Source: Butyrivibrio sp. (GTDB lineage Bacteria; Bacillota; Clostridia; Lachnospirales; Lachnospiraceae). Taken from it: a stretch of 16,000 bases of DNA. The stretch lies in assembly GCA_024688095.1 (NCBI GenBank), contig JAILEJ010000217.1, positions 1-16,000 of the forward strand, read 5' to 3'. Positions 1 through 8,504 of this stretch are shown piece after piece (the stretch's first letter is position 1; the number at the start of each line of letters is the position of its first letter). The notes under the pieces are model-generated. The model was not told where the DNA came from. It made no database searches and worked only from the letters and a program-made list of their open reading frames with translations. The position numbers were made by a program, and so were the translations under genes.

Positions 1-1745
1 AGCTCCACGGACATGAGTCAGACGAATATGTCGAGTACGTCAAAAGAACTCTGGGACGCCCGGTTATCAAGGCATATAAGGCTTACGAAGATGGCGAAAC
101 CGAAGAAGTGAACGGTTTTGACGTTCCTGTACCTGCTATTGATGAGCCCTTTGCACTGGCTCTCATAGGAACAAAGGGAGTCTGGTATGACCACGAAGTT
201 GTGGTATCAGATGTGCAGATATCAGAAGGAGATGAAGACAAGGTGGCAGCTGATCATGTGGCAGAGCTTATAGATTCAATATATGTTCAGAAGTGGACAG
301 AGGAGACAGATGCACAGTGCGAAGAAGCAAAGGAAGCCTGGGATGCGCTTACGGATGCCCAAAAAGAACTTGTAGAGGGAGAATTTGCAGATTCTGATTA
401 TTTCGGAAGAGATACAGGAGATGCTTCGGCAGATGATCCTTTAAACGGAGATGATATAGGCGAGAAGGAACTTCTGGTTGTAAGCTTCGGAACATCCTTT
501 AATGACAGCAGGGCAAAGGATATAGGCGGAATAGAGAAGGCGCTTAGTGCAGCATATCCCGACTGGTCGATAAGACGTGCTTTTACAGCGCAGATAATCA
601 TCAATCATATATATGCAAGGGACGGGGAAAAGATCGATAACGTGGATCAGGCCCTTCAGAGAGCAGTTGACAACGGCGTTAAGAATCTTGTTGTACAGCC
701 GACACATCTTATGCACGGCGCTGAATATGATGAGCTTGTAGAGACTCTTGAATCCTATAAGGATAAATTTGAGACGGTAGAAATATCTGAACCGCTTCTC
801 GGACAGGTAGGAGCAAACGAAACTGAGATAAATGATGATAAGAAGGCAGTTGCGGAAGCCATAACAAATGAGGCTGTGACAGAGGCAGGGTTTGATGGCC
901 TTGATGCTGCAAAGGAAGATGGCACGGCATTTGTATTTCTCGGTCATGGAACCAGCCATAGCGCAAAAGTGACCTATGACCAGATGCAGACACAGGTTGA
1001 AGAGCTTGGATATGAAAATGTATTTATCGGAACTGTAGAGGGTGAGCCGGAGGATACTGAGATCAGTGCAGTTATAGCCAAGGTCAAAGAAGGCGGATAC
1101 AGCAAGGTAATATTGAGACCCCTCATGGTTGTTGCAGGAGACCATGCAAATAATGATATGGCAGGAGATGATGAAGATTCATGGAAATCCATGTTTGAAG
1201 CTGCATCATTTGAAAATATTGACTGCCAGATTGCAGGACTTGGAGAAATTGAAGCCGTTCAGGATTTATATGTTGCACATACCGCAGCTGTTACTGATAC
1301 AATAGAGATTTCTGCTTCCGAAAGCACAGCTTCATCATCTTCATCAGTAAGTGAATCTGATGATTCCGCTCTTGAAGCTGGAGACTATGAGGTTGAATTT
1401 AATACAGACAGCAGTATGTTCCATGTAAATGAAGCTATGGATGGAAAGGGGACACTTCATGTAGATGAAAATGGTAATATGTACGTTTCTATCGCACTTG
1501 TTTCTCAGAAAATATTAAACCTTTACCCTGGAATGGCTGAAGATGCTGCAAATGATACTGAAAATCTTATTGATCCCTACCTTGTAGAAGTCACTTACTC
1601 AGATGGTACAACAGAAGAGGTTAACGGTTTTGATGTCCCGGTAGAAACAATTGGTGAAGACTTTGATCTTGCCATAATCGGTGAAAAAGGTGTCTGGTAC
1701 GATCATAAAGTTAGTGTTTCAAATCCAACAAAGGTAGAAGAATAA
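1..1745 (+). CDS. cbiK: Sirohydrochlorin cobaltochelatase CbiK flanked by NEAT-like domains (5' end outside window)
   Basis: The reading frame is open from base 3, so the gene starts upstream; the GTG at 108 is only an internal codon. CbiK inserts Co2+ into sirohydrochlorin, the entry step of anaerobic B12 synthesis. Visible order: the C-terminal half of a NEAT-like beta domain (to about 220, with NGFDVPV and KGVWYDH); a helical linker with ALTDAQKELV (about 235-400); the CbiK core (about 460-1290); a Ser-rich linker (about 1309-1371); and a complete second NEAT-like domain (about 1380-1730), again with NGFDVPV and KGVWYDH. The core has the VSFGTSF start, GHGTSH (His codons 945 and 957) and AGDH (His codon 1143), matching the metal-binding/catalytic histidines of CbiK/HemH-type chelatases. 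Ordinary CbiK has about 260-300 residues; here it is one module of a much longer protein. The linkers and NEAT-like domains suggest export, but the signal-peptide region is not visible. GC is clearly higher than in its neighbours. CbiK is secure; the heme/tetrapyrrole-binding role of the flanking domains is inference. Confidence 0.88.
   Translation, partial: LHGHESDEYVEYVKRTLGRPVIKAYKAYEDGETEEVNGFDVPVPAIDEPFALALIGTKGVWYDHEVVVSDVQISEGDEDKVAADHVAELIDSIYVQKWTEETDAQCEEAKEAWDALTDAQKELVEGEFADSDYFGRDTGDASADDPLNGDDIGEKELLVVSFGTSFNDSRAKDIGGIEKALSAAYPDWSIRRAFTAQIIINHIYARDGEKIDNVDQALQRAVDNGVKNLVVQPTHLMHGAEYDELVETLESYKDKFETVEISEPLLGQVGANETEINDDKKAVAEAITNEAVTEAGFDGLDAAKEDGTAFVFLGHGTSHSAKVTYDQMQTQVEELGYENVFIGTVEGEPEDTEISAVIAKVKEGGYSKVILRPLMVVAGDHANNDMAGDDEDSWKSMFEAASFENIDCQIAGLGEIEAVQDLYVAHTAAVTDTIEISASESTASSSSSVSESDDSALEAGDYEVEFNTDSSMFHVNEAMDGKGTLHVDENGNMYVSIALVSQKILNLYPGMAEDAANDTENLIDPYLVEVTYSDGTTEEVNGFDVPVETIGEDFDLAIIGEKGVWYDHKVSVSNPTKVEE
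309..1371 (+). other. Linker and chelatase module boundaries inside cbiK
   Basis: This marks the insert lying between the two copies of the NEAT-like domain. It starts with a short helical segment whose ALTDAQKELV motif resembles spacer helices common in secreted Firmicute proteins. The chelatase core follows, and then a linker rich in Ser, Glu and Asp (SASESTASSSSSVSESDDS). The boundaries are approximate and judged by eye. Confidence 0.55.
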
Positions 1746-1756
1746 TATAATAGTTT

Positions 1757-3334
1757 ATGAAGAAAATATTTTACATGGCTGCAGTTCTAAGCTTTATACT
1801 TATGGGCTGCAGCCCTGATAACATTAATAATAATATTAATACATCCTCCCAAATAACTGCCGGAACATATAAATGTGAAATATTAATGGAAGGCGGAAGT
1901 GGGAGAGCTTCTGTAGAATCTCCAGCAAATATAACAGTATCTGACAGCGGCGAAATAGAAGCAACTTTAATATGGTCCAGTCCAAACTATGACTACATGA
2001 TAGTAAATGAAACCAAATATTTAAATGAAGCACAGGAGGGAGATAATTCTCTTTTTACAATTCCTGTTCCTTCTTTTGATACTGAGTTCTCAGCTATTGG
2101 TGATACTCTGGCCATGAGTACCCCTCATGAAATTGAATATACCTTTACAGTCCTTTCTCCAGGTAAAAACATATCTGAAAAAGAAAGCTCTACTGAAAAT
2201 ATATCAAATAATACAGATATCTCTGAAAATATAAACAGCATAAATATTGATGCTTTAACCTATAATGGTTCCCTAAAATTAAACCATGCAAAAGAATACA
2301 GCGTAGATTTTTATGTTGATAGCAATAGCAATAACTATGCACTTTTTTCAATTGGAAACGATAGCGATATTCAGTATTTTATTAAACAAATTAATTCTGT
2401 TCCTAAACAGCAGCTTATTACAAATGAAAAAAATATCCATAATGCTGAAAATATTAAGTTTTTAGAGAATGTAGATAAAACCTATCTGGTTTCTACTTCT
2501 GTTATGGATTTAATAGTAAATATAGATGCACTTAATTTTATATCTTTATCCGGAACCAAAGCTACTGATTGGTCCATAGAAGAGGCTGTATATGCTATGG
2601 AATCAGGAAGCATTTCCTATGCGGGTAAATATTCAGCCCCTGATTATGAACTTCTCCTTACATCAAAGTGCAATCTTGCAATAGAAAACACCATGATATA
2701 TCACAATCCCGAAGTTAAGGAAAAGCTCGAAACTCTGGGGATTCCAGTTCTTGTTGAAAGATCCAGCTATGAAAAAAATCCACTTGGAAGACTGGAATGG
2801 ATAAAATTATACGGTCTATTATATGATAGATACGATGAAGCACTAGCTCTCTATGAAGATCAGGAAAACCGCGTAAATTCAATAGATAATTCGGAAATTT
2901 CCGGACTTAAAATAGCATTTTTTTCTGTTACTTCTAATGGTTCGATTAATGTAAGGGTTCCAGGTGATTATATATCTACAATGATAGAAATGGCTGGAGG
3001 CATTTATGTGCCACAAGACCTGAATCAAAGTAGTAACAGTGCACTTTCTACCATGACAATAACCATGGAAGATTTCTACCTTTCTGCTGCAAATGCAGAT
3101 ATAATTATTTATAACAGCACAATAGAAGGTGAAATATCCACTATAGATGAACTAATTGGAAAATCATCAATTTTTGAAAAATTCGATGCTGTAAAAAATG
3201 GAAAGGTATACTGCATAGATAAAAATTATTTTCAGCATACGACTAAGATAGCGGATTTTGTAGAAGATATAAGAAATATTATTCATGAAAACGATACTGT
3301 GCTTTCAACAATCAATAAACTATCCATAAACTGA
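1757..3334 (+). CDS. Lipoprotein with NEAT-like domain fused to ABC substrate-binding protein (BtuF/FhuD type)
   Basis: This 525-residue protein is probably the receptor of an importer for a corrinoid, heme or iron chelate, anchored to the outer face of the membrane. Residues 1-18 form a lipoprotein signal (Lys-Lys, a hydrophobic stretch, then LMGC with Cys18 as the lipidation site). Residues about 35-130 form a NEAT-like beta domain (GGSGRASVESPAN, WSSPNYDYM, STPHEIEY). An Asn/Ser-rich linker runs to about 165. The rest is a periplasmic-binding-protein fold of the iron-siderophore/B12 class, with NPLGRLEWIKLYG near the middle and a C-terminal end (VYCIDKNYFQ) typical of the class. The gene begins 11 bases after cbiK, and no clear Shine-Dalgarno precedes the ATG, so coupling to cbiK translation is likely. 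The permease and ATPase follow directly. Cargo cannot be read from sequence; location in a cob operon favours a corrinoid or its precursor. Heme is the main alternative. Confidence 0.8.
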   Translation: MKKIFYMAAVLSFILMGCSPDNINNNINTSSQITAGTYKCEILMEGGSGRASVESPANITVSDSGEIEATLIWSSPNYDYMIVNETKYLNEAQEGDNSLFTIPVPSFDTEFSAIGDTLAMSTPHEIEYTFTVLSPGKNISEKESSTENISNNTDISENINSINIDALTYNGSLKLNHAKEYSVDFYVDSNSNNYALFSIGNDSDIQYFIKQINSVPKQQLITNEKNIHNAENIKFLENVDKTYLVSTSVMDLIVNIDALNFISLSGTKATDWSIEEAVYAMESGSISYAGKYSAPDYELLLTSKCNLAIENTMIYHNPEVKEKLETLGIPVLVERSSYEKNPLGRLEWIKLYGLLYDRYDEALALYEDQENRVNSIDNSEISGLKIAFFSVTSNGSINVRVPGDYISTMIEMAGGIYVPQDLNQSSNSALSTMTITMEDFYLSAANADIIIYNSTIEGEISTIDELIGKSSIFEKFDAVKNGKVYCIDKNYFQHTTKIADFVEDIRNIIHENDTVLSTINKLSIN

Positions 3335-3336
3335 TT

Positions 3337-3344
3337 AAAGAGGA
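3337..3344 (+). promoter_or_regulatory. Ribosome binding site that fixes a TTG start
   Basis: AAAGAGGA lies 7 bases before the TTG at 3352. It is the best-placed ribosome site for the permease gene and supports the non-ATG start. Confidence 0.75.
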
Positions 3345-3351
3345 ACATAAG

Positions 3352-4356
3352 TTGCAAAATAAAACGAAGAAACAAGTTGCACTGATACTTATAATGACTA
3401 TTTTACTGATAATAATCATGTTAACTGGTCTTATACTTGGAAGTGCTGATATAGGTCCTTCTGGCCTCATAAATGTATTATTAGGAAAAGGTGATGTTCT
3501 GACAACTGATATCATTTTTTCTATTAGACTGCCAAGAGTCCTTGCAGCTGTAATACTTGGGGGTGCACTTTCTGTGTCAGGTTTTATGCTTCAGATTTTT
3601 TTTGGAAATCCGATTGCAGGGCCTTATGTACTTGGAATCTCTTCAGGAGCAAAACTAATAGTAGCACTTGTTATGGTTTTCCTTCTTGGAAACGGCATAA
3701 TTATCAGCTCTTTTGGAATGATTTGTGCTGCTTTTGCAGGTTCTCTTATAAGTATGGGTATTGTACTTCTTCTTTCTGGTAAGGTAAAAAATATGTCAAT
3801 GCTGGTTGTATGTGGCGTAATGATTGGATATATATGTTCAGCAATAACTGATTTTGTAGTTACCTTCGCTGAAGATTCCAATATTGTAAATCTACATAAC
3901 TGGTCGCTTGGAAGCTTTTCAGGAATATCCTGGGAAAATGTATTTATAGCATTTTTATTTGTTATTGTATCGCTTATTTTTGCATTTATAATTTCAAAGC
4001 CAATGAGTGCATATCAATTTGGCGAAGAATATGCTGCAAACATGGGCGTAAACATAAAAAAACTTCGCATATTGCTTATTCTGATTTCCAGTATGCTATC
4101 AGCAACAGTAACAGCCTTTGCGGGACCTATTTCATTTGTTGGAATTGCAGTTCCTCATCTTATGCGAATGGCAATGAAAACCTCAAAGCCTCTTGTTATG
4201 CTCCCAGCCTGTTTTATAAGTGGTGCCGGAATAACTCTTATTTGTGATTGCATTGCAAGAACAGCTTTTGCGCCTACAGAACTTAGTATCAGCTCTGTAA
4301 CTGCTGTTTTTCTTGCACCTGTAGTCATTTATATGATGGAGGTACGACATGGATAA
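3352..4356 (+). CDS. FecCD/BtuC-family ABC transporter permease
   Basis: This 334-residue integral membrane protein is the permease of the importer that includes the preceding lipoprotein and the following ATPase. It has the usual family length and many hydrophobic helices, starting with one at about residues 7-30. Family hallmarks are RLPRVLAAVILGGALSVSG near residue 60, GNPIAGPYVLGISSGA, and GPISFVGIAVPHLMR, the last near the cytoplasmic coupling helix. Translation should start at the TTG at 3352: a strong AAAGAGGA site lies 7 bases upstream and no ATG fits as well. The gene overlaps the ATPase gene by 8 bases, as is common for subunits made in fixed ratio. Substrate (cobalamin, cobinamide, heme or siderophore) is not resolved by the sequence, so I give no symbol. 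Confidence 0.9.
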   Translation: MQNKTKKQVALILIMTILLIIIMLTGLILGSADIGPSGLINVLLGKGDVLTTDIIFSIRLPRVLAAVILGGALSVSGFMLQIFFGNPIAGPYVLGISSGAKLIVALVMVFLLGNGIIISSFGMICAAFAGSLISMGIVLLLSGKVKNMSMLVVCGVMIGYICSAITDFVVTFAEDSNIVNLHNWSLGSFSGISWENVFIAFLFVIVSLIFAFIISKPMSAYQFGEEYAANMGVNIKKLRILLILISSMLSATVTAFAGPISFVGIAVPHLMRMAMKTSKPLVMLPACFISGAGITLICDCIARTAFAPTELSISSVTAVFLAPVVIYMMEVRHG

Positions 4357-5152
4357 ATATAGTACTACAATAGAAAATTTATCAGTCGGATATACAGATA
4401 TAGTAGTTTCTGATGTTAATGTAAATATTGCTCCAGGAGAAATACTTGCAATCATCGGACCTAATGGTGCCGGCAAATCCACAATTCTCAAAACAATTAC
4501 AAAACAGATAAAAAAGAAAAACGGCAAAATATATATAGCAGGCAAAGATGACAACAATATTCCTGCAAAAGAACTTGCAAAACGCCTTTCCATGGTAATG
4601 ACAACAAGGATACATCCTGAACTTATGAGCTGCCGTGAGGTAATAGCAAGCGGAAGATATCCATATACAGGAAGACTTGGAATTCTTTCTGATAAGGATA
4701 ATTCAATAGTTGATCGAATCATATCCTTAATGAATATAGAAAATATTAAAGACAAAGACTTTTTAAAAATCAGTGATGGCCAAAGACAGCGTGTCATGAT
4801 TGCAAGAGCACTTGCCCAGGAGCCTGAAATAATGATTTTGGATGAGCCAACTTCTTATCTTGACATTATGTATAAACTTGAAATACTTTCCATTATCAAA
4901 GGTCTTTCAAAGACAAATAATATTACCATGATCATGACAATGCATGAACTTGAATTTGTTCCGGCAATTGCTGATAAAGTTATGGCTGTATCAGATGGAA
5001 AGGTCTTGGAAATAGGTTCTCCGAAAGATGTATTTAGTGGAGATAAACTTGAACAAATATATCACCTGAAAAAAGGAACCGGAAATATAATGTCTGATGG
5101 TTTATGGCAGTATTCCAAAGGAATAGAGGAGTCACTTAAATGTCAAAAGTAA
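4349..5152 (+). CDS. FecE/BtuD-family ABC transporter ATPase
   Basis: This 267-residue cytoplasmic ATPase powers the importer encoded by the two preceding genes. The Walker A loop is GPNGAGKST (residues 37-45), the signature region is ISDGQRQR (141-148), Walker B is IMILDEPTS with Asp165 and Glu166, and the H-loop is MTMHE with His199. All catalytic elements are present. The signature reads SDGQ rather than the usual SGGQ; this substitution is seen in some functional iron/B12-type ATPases, so it is not taken as inactivating. The ATG at 4349 overlaps the permease stop by 8 bases, with a GGAGG site just upstream. The gene end overlaps cbiP by 13 bases. Transport of a corrinoid is inferred from context. 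Confidence 0.92.
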   Translation: MDKYSTTIENLSVGYTDIVVSDVNVNIAPGEILAIIGPNGAGKSTILKTITKQIKKKNGKIYIAGKDDNNIPAKELAKRLSMVMTTRIHPELMSCREVIASGRYPYTGRLGILSDKDNSIVDRIISLMNIENIKDKDFLKISDGQRQRVMIARALAQEPEIMILDEPTSYLDIMYKLEILSIIKGLSKTNNITMIMTMHELEFVPAIADKVMAVSDGKVLEIGSPKDVFSGDKLEQIYHLKKGTGNIMSDGLWQYSKGIEESLKCQK

Positions 5153-6675
5153 TAATGGTACAGGGAACAATGTCAAATGTTGGAAAAAGCTGGCTTGTAG
5201 GTGGCCTTTGCCGTATTTTCAAGCAGGACGGCTATAAAGTTGCACCTTTTAAATCTCAAAATATGGCTTTAAATTCATTTGTCACATCAGATGGCCTTGA
5301 ACTTGGAAGAGCCCAGGCTATGCAGGCTGAATGTGCTGGTGTTGCGCCTTCGGTATATATGAATCCCATATTATTAAAACCAACTAATGATGTCGGTTCA
5401 CAGGTTATTGTTAATGGTGAGGTTATTGGTAATATGCCCGCCAGAGAATATTTTGCATATAAGAAGAAACTTATACCTGATATTCTAAATGCATATAATG
5501 CGCTTCAAAAAGAAAATGATATTATTGTAATAGAAGGGGCCGGAAGCCCTGCAGAGATAAATTTAAAAGAAAATGATATTGTTAACATGGGACTTGCCAA
5601 GCTTGTAAATGCACCGGTCATTCTTGTTGGAGACATCGACAGAGGCGGTGTTTTTGCTCAGCTTCTTGGTACTCTTGAGCTTCTTGAAAGTGAAGAAAGA
5701 AGACGAGTAAAAGGACTTATTATCAATAAATTTCGTGGGGATAAGAGCCTTCTTGATTCAGGAATAGATATGATAGAAGATATGGGACATGTGCCTGTTA
5801 TAGGAACCATTCCATATCAAAAATTAATGATAGATGATGAAGACAGCCTGAGTGAAAGACTTATTAGTAAATCTATTTCTACAAATTCAGATAATAAAGT
5901 AAATATTGCAGTAATCCGCTTTCCGCGTATTTCCAATTATACTGATATCGCGCCTTTTGAAAGTATAGACGGCATTAATGTTATATTTACAGATAAACGT
6001 GAAGATATAGAAAATGCTGATATGGTTATACTTCCTGGCAGCAAAAATACAATAAGTGATCTTAGATGGCTACGTGAAAGCGGTCTTGAAATCATAATAA
6101 AAAGATTTGCAAAAGCACATCCTGTTATAGGAATATGCGGCGGTTTTCAAATGCTTGGAAAAATCATAAAGGATCCATATATAGTAGAAGAAGGTGGAGA
6201 AATACGTGGCATGGAACTTATTCCCACTGTAACAACCCTTTTGTCTCACAAAACAAGAAGGCAGATAAATGGAAACTTAGGAAATCTCTTTAGTCCATGG
6301 TCAGCCTTAAGTGGAAAACCATACACTGGATATGAGATTCATATGGGGGAATCTCGTATGGACACAATAAATTTCCATTATAACGAAAACTCCAGGACAA
6401 ATTATGTAGAAAAAGATTCTTCTGAAAATATAATCCTGTTACAGTCAGGAAACATACTTGGGACCTATGTACACGGAATCTTTGATGAAGGAGATATTGC
6501 TTTAAATATTGCCAGAAATCTTGCTTCCTTAAAAGGTGTTTCATTAGAATCATCTGAAACAGATTACATGAGTTTTAAGGAAAAGGAATATGATAAGCTT
6601 GCAGATGCAATAAGATCTAACCTGGATATGCAGTATATATATGAAATACTTGAAAAAAGTGATTCAGAACTATAA
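5140..6675 (+). CDS. cbiP: Cobyric acid synthase CbiP
   Basis: CbiP uses ATP and glutamine to amidate side chains b, d, e and g of adenosylcobyrinic acid a,c-diamide, giving adenosylcobyric acid. The 511-residue length is normal. An N-terminal dethiobiotin-synthetase-like ATPase domain has the P-loop GTMSNVGKS (residues 9-17), EGAGSPAEINL and VGDIDRGGVFAQ. The C-terminal glutamine amidotransferase domain has the nucleophile in GICGGFQMLG (Cys333) and His445 in GTYVHGIFD. YTGYEIHMG is also typical of the family. The ATG at 5140 has an AGAGGAGT site 7 bases upstream and overlaps the ATPase gene by 13 bases, which ties the transport and synthesis genes into one transcript. Its usual partner CbiA (a,c-diamide synthase) is not in the window. 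Confidence 0.97.
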   Translation: MSKVIMVQGTMSNVGKSWLVGGLCRIFKQDGYKVAPFKSQNMALNSFVTSDGLELGRAQAMQAECAGVAPSVYMNPILLKPTNDVGSQVIVNGEVIGNMPAREYFAYKKKLIPDILNAYNALQKENDIIVIEGAGSPAEINLKENDIVNMGLAKLVNAPVILVGDIDRGGVFAQLLGTLELLESEERRRVKGLIINKFRGDKSLLDSGIDMIEDMGHVPVIGTIPYQKLMIDDEDSLSERLISKSISTNSDNKVNIAVIRFPRISNYTDIAPFESIDGINVIFTDKREDIENADMVILPGSKNTISDLRWLRESGLEIIIKRFAKAHPVIGICGGFQMLGKIIKDPYIVEEGGEIRGMELIPTVTTLLSHKTRRQINGNLGNLFSPWSALSGKPYTGYEIHMGESRMDTINFHYNENSRTNYVEKDSSENIILLQSGNILGTYVHGIFDEGDIALNIARNLASLKGVSLESSETDYMSFKEKEYDKLADAIRSNLDMQYIYEILEKSDSEL

Positions 6676-6708
6676 ATGTTATATCAGATAAATTAATAAG
6701 AGGAAATT

Positions 6709-7347
6709 ATGGAACAAATAGAATATATCCTACCTTCTAAGATTGAAGAAAGAAGCTTTGAAATAATTGGGCAGGAGCTTGAACAAATGGGTATTATCCT
6801 CCCACATGATCAGGAACCTGTTACTAAAAGAGTTATACATACCAGTGCAGATTTTGATTATGCAACTACAATGTGCTATTCAAAAGATGCGATAGATAAA
6901 GCGCTTTTTCTTATAAAAAATGGAGCTCATATAGTAACTGATACAAATATGGCAATGGCTGGCATAAACAAAAAAGCTCTATCCAGATTTGGCGGAGAAG
7001 TTCACTGTTTTATGGCTGATGATGATGTAGCTGCTGAAGCAAAAGCGAGGCAGATAACAAGAGCTTCAGTGAGCATGGAAAGAGCAGCGCAGCTTAATAA
7101 AAAGGTCATTTTTGCTATAGGAAATGCTCCAACAGCACTTATTTCTCTTCACGAACTTATGCTTGATTCCGGGTTTAAGCCTGATTTCGTAATAGGTGTA
7201 CCCGTAGGTTTTGTAAATGTTGTTGCAGCAAAAGAACTCTTTTTAAACTCAGATATCCCTTATATTATTAGTAAAGGGCGTAAGGGAGGAAGTAATATTG
7301 CCGCAGCAATAGTAAATGCACTTCTTTATATGATTGGGGACAGATAA
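6709..7347 (+). CDS. cbiC: Cobalt-precorrin-8 methylmutase CbiC
   Basis: CbiC moves the methyl group from C-11 to C-12 of cobalt-precorrin-8 to give cobyrinic acid, the last corrin-ring step. The protein has 212 residues, normal for the family. The catalytic histidine is His44 in RVIHTSADFDY, matching the essential histidine of CobH/CbiC. GNAPTALISLHEL and GVPVGFVNVVAAKE form the conserved substrate pocket, and the C-terminal KGRKGGSNIAAAIVNAL is also typical. An AAGAGGA site lies at 6698-6704, just ahead of the ATG. The stop shares one base with the cbiD start (TAATG), a translational-coupling arrangement. Confidence 0.96.
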   Translation: MEQIEYILPSKIEERSFEIIGQELEQMGIILPHDQEPVTKRVIHTSADFDYATTMCYSKDAIDKALFLIKNGAHIVTDTNMAMAGINKKALSRFGGEVHCFMADDDVAAEAKARQITRASVSMERAAQLNKKVIFAIGNAPTALISLHELMLDSGFKPDFVIGVPVGFVNVVAAKELFLNSDIPYIISKGRKGGSNIAAAIVNALLYMIGDR

Positions 7348-8504
7348 TGCAAAAAGGTTTCACAACCGGTTCATGTGCAGCAGCCGGAGCAAAGGCTGCT
7401 ACATATATGCTTTTGACCGGACACACCAAAAACAGTATTGAAATAGAGACTCCTGCAGGGATCAAATTCAATGCAGATATCATAAATATCAAGATATCTT
7501 CTACCAGCGTTTCCTGTTCAGTTATTAAAGATGGTGGCGATGATCCAGATGTAACAACAGGCAGTCATATAACTGCCACGGTTAATCTTCTCAAAAATAA
7601 TGAAGAAATTTCTGAAAATACACGTGAGAAAAAGCCTGTTATTACTATAGACGGCGGAATCGGAATAGGAAGAGTTACACTTCCGGGTCTTGATCAGCCA
7701 GTGGGTTATGCTGCAATAAACCATGTACCAAGAGAAATGATTGAAAAAGAAGTTCTTGAAATATGCAGCCTTACTGATTTTCATGGTGAATTACTAATTG
7801 AAATATCCTGTCCTGAAGGAATAGAGCTTGCAGATAAAACCTTTAATCCAAGGCTGGGAATTGTAGGAGGCATATCTATTCTTGGTACAACAGGAATTGT
7901 AGAACCAATGAGTACAAAGGCTTTGCTTGATACCATAAAAGTTGAACTTTCAATGCAAAGAGCTCTTGGAAGAAAAAACATATGTATTTCTCCAGGAAAT
8001 TATGGTCAGGAATTTTTAAAAAAGGCCTATAACTTTGATCTTGATAAAAGTGTAAAATGCTCTAATTTTATAGGCGATACACTACTTATGGCCATTGAAC
8101 TGGGTTTTGAAGAAGTATTGATTGCAGGTCACATTGGAAAGCTTATTAAAGTTGCCGGCGGAATTATGAACACTCATTCACATGAAGCCGATTCACGTAT
8201 GGAAATACTTGCATCAAATTGCTTAAGAGCAGGATGTGATTCATCTGTTGCAAGAAAAATCCTGGACTGCCTTAACACCGAGGAGGCACTAAAAATCATT
8301 GATAATGCCGGGTTACTTCAAAATACAATGAAATATGTAGTAGATAAAATCCAGTTTTACCTGAAATTTAAGACCGGTGGAAAAATAAAAACAGAATGTA
8401 TTCTTTATTCATCAGAATACGGTATTCTGGCTGAAACTGAAAATGCGGTCAGTTTTTTAAAGGACTATGATAAGGCAAATGACAAAAACAAAGAAAATTC
8501 TTAG
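7347..8504 (+). CDS. cbiD: Cobalt-precorrin-5B C1-methyltransferase CbiD
   Basis: CbiD methylates C-1 of cobalt-precorrin-5B using S-adenosylmethionine, giving cobalt-precorrin-6A. It is unrelated in fold to the other corrin methylases. The 385-residue length fits the family. The N-terminal KGFTTGSCAAAGAKAA (residues 3-18) is diagnostic. Other conserved stretches are KDGGDDPDVT, GGIGIGRVTLPGL, and HIGKLIKVAGGIMNTHSHEA with His262, His277 and His279. The start overlaps the cbiC stop by one base, with a GGGGA site upstream at 7336-7340. The 3' end overlaps cbiG by 26-38 bases, depending on the start chosen for that gene. Confidence 0.97.
   Translation: MQKGFTTGSCAAAGAKAATYMLLTGHTKNSIEIETPAGIKFNADIINIKISSTSVSCSVIKDGGDDPDVTTGSHITATVNLLKNNEEISENTREKKPVITIDGGIGIGRVTLPGLDQPVGYAAINHVPREMIEKEVLEICSLTDFHGELLIEISCPEGIELADKTFNPRLGIVGGISILGTTGIVEPMSTKALLDTIKVELSMQRALGRKNICISPGNYGQEFLKKAYNFDLDKSVKCSNFIGDTLLMAIELGFEEVLIAGHIGKLIKVAGGIMNTHSHEADSRMEILASNCLRAGCDSSVARKILDCLNTEEALKIIDNAGLLQNTMKYVVDKIQFYLKFKTGGKIKTECILYSSEYGILAETENAVSFLKDYDKANDKNKENS

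Noticed and set aside
108..110. GTG as the start of the first gene
   Set aside because: The frame is open back to base 3, and the codon lies inside a repeated domain whose second copy continues further upstream, so the real start is outside the window.
441..1145. Long open frame of 234 codons on the minus strand opposite cbiK
   Set aside because: It lies wholly antisense to a strongly conserved chelatase core, its product is Cys-rich with no recognisable domain, and no ribosome site was seen. It is a shadow of cbiK codon use.
4183..4797. Open frame of 204 codons on the minus strand across the permease/ATPase junction
   Set aside because: It spans two well-identified genes on the other strand and shows no family motif.
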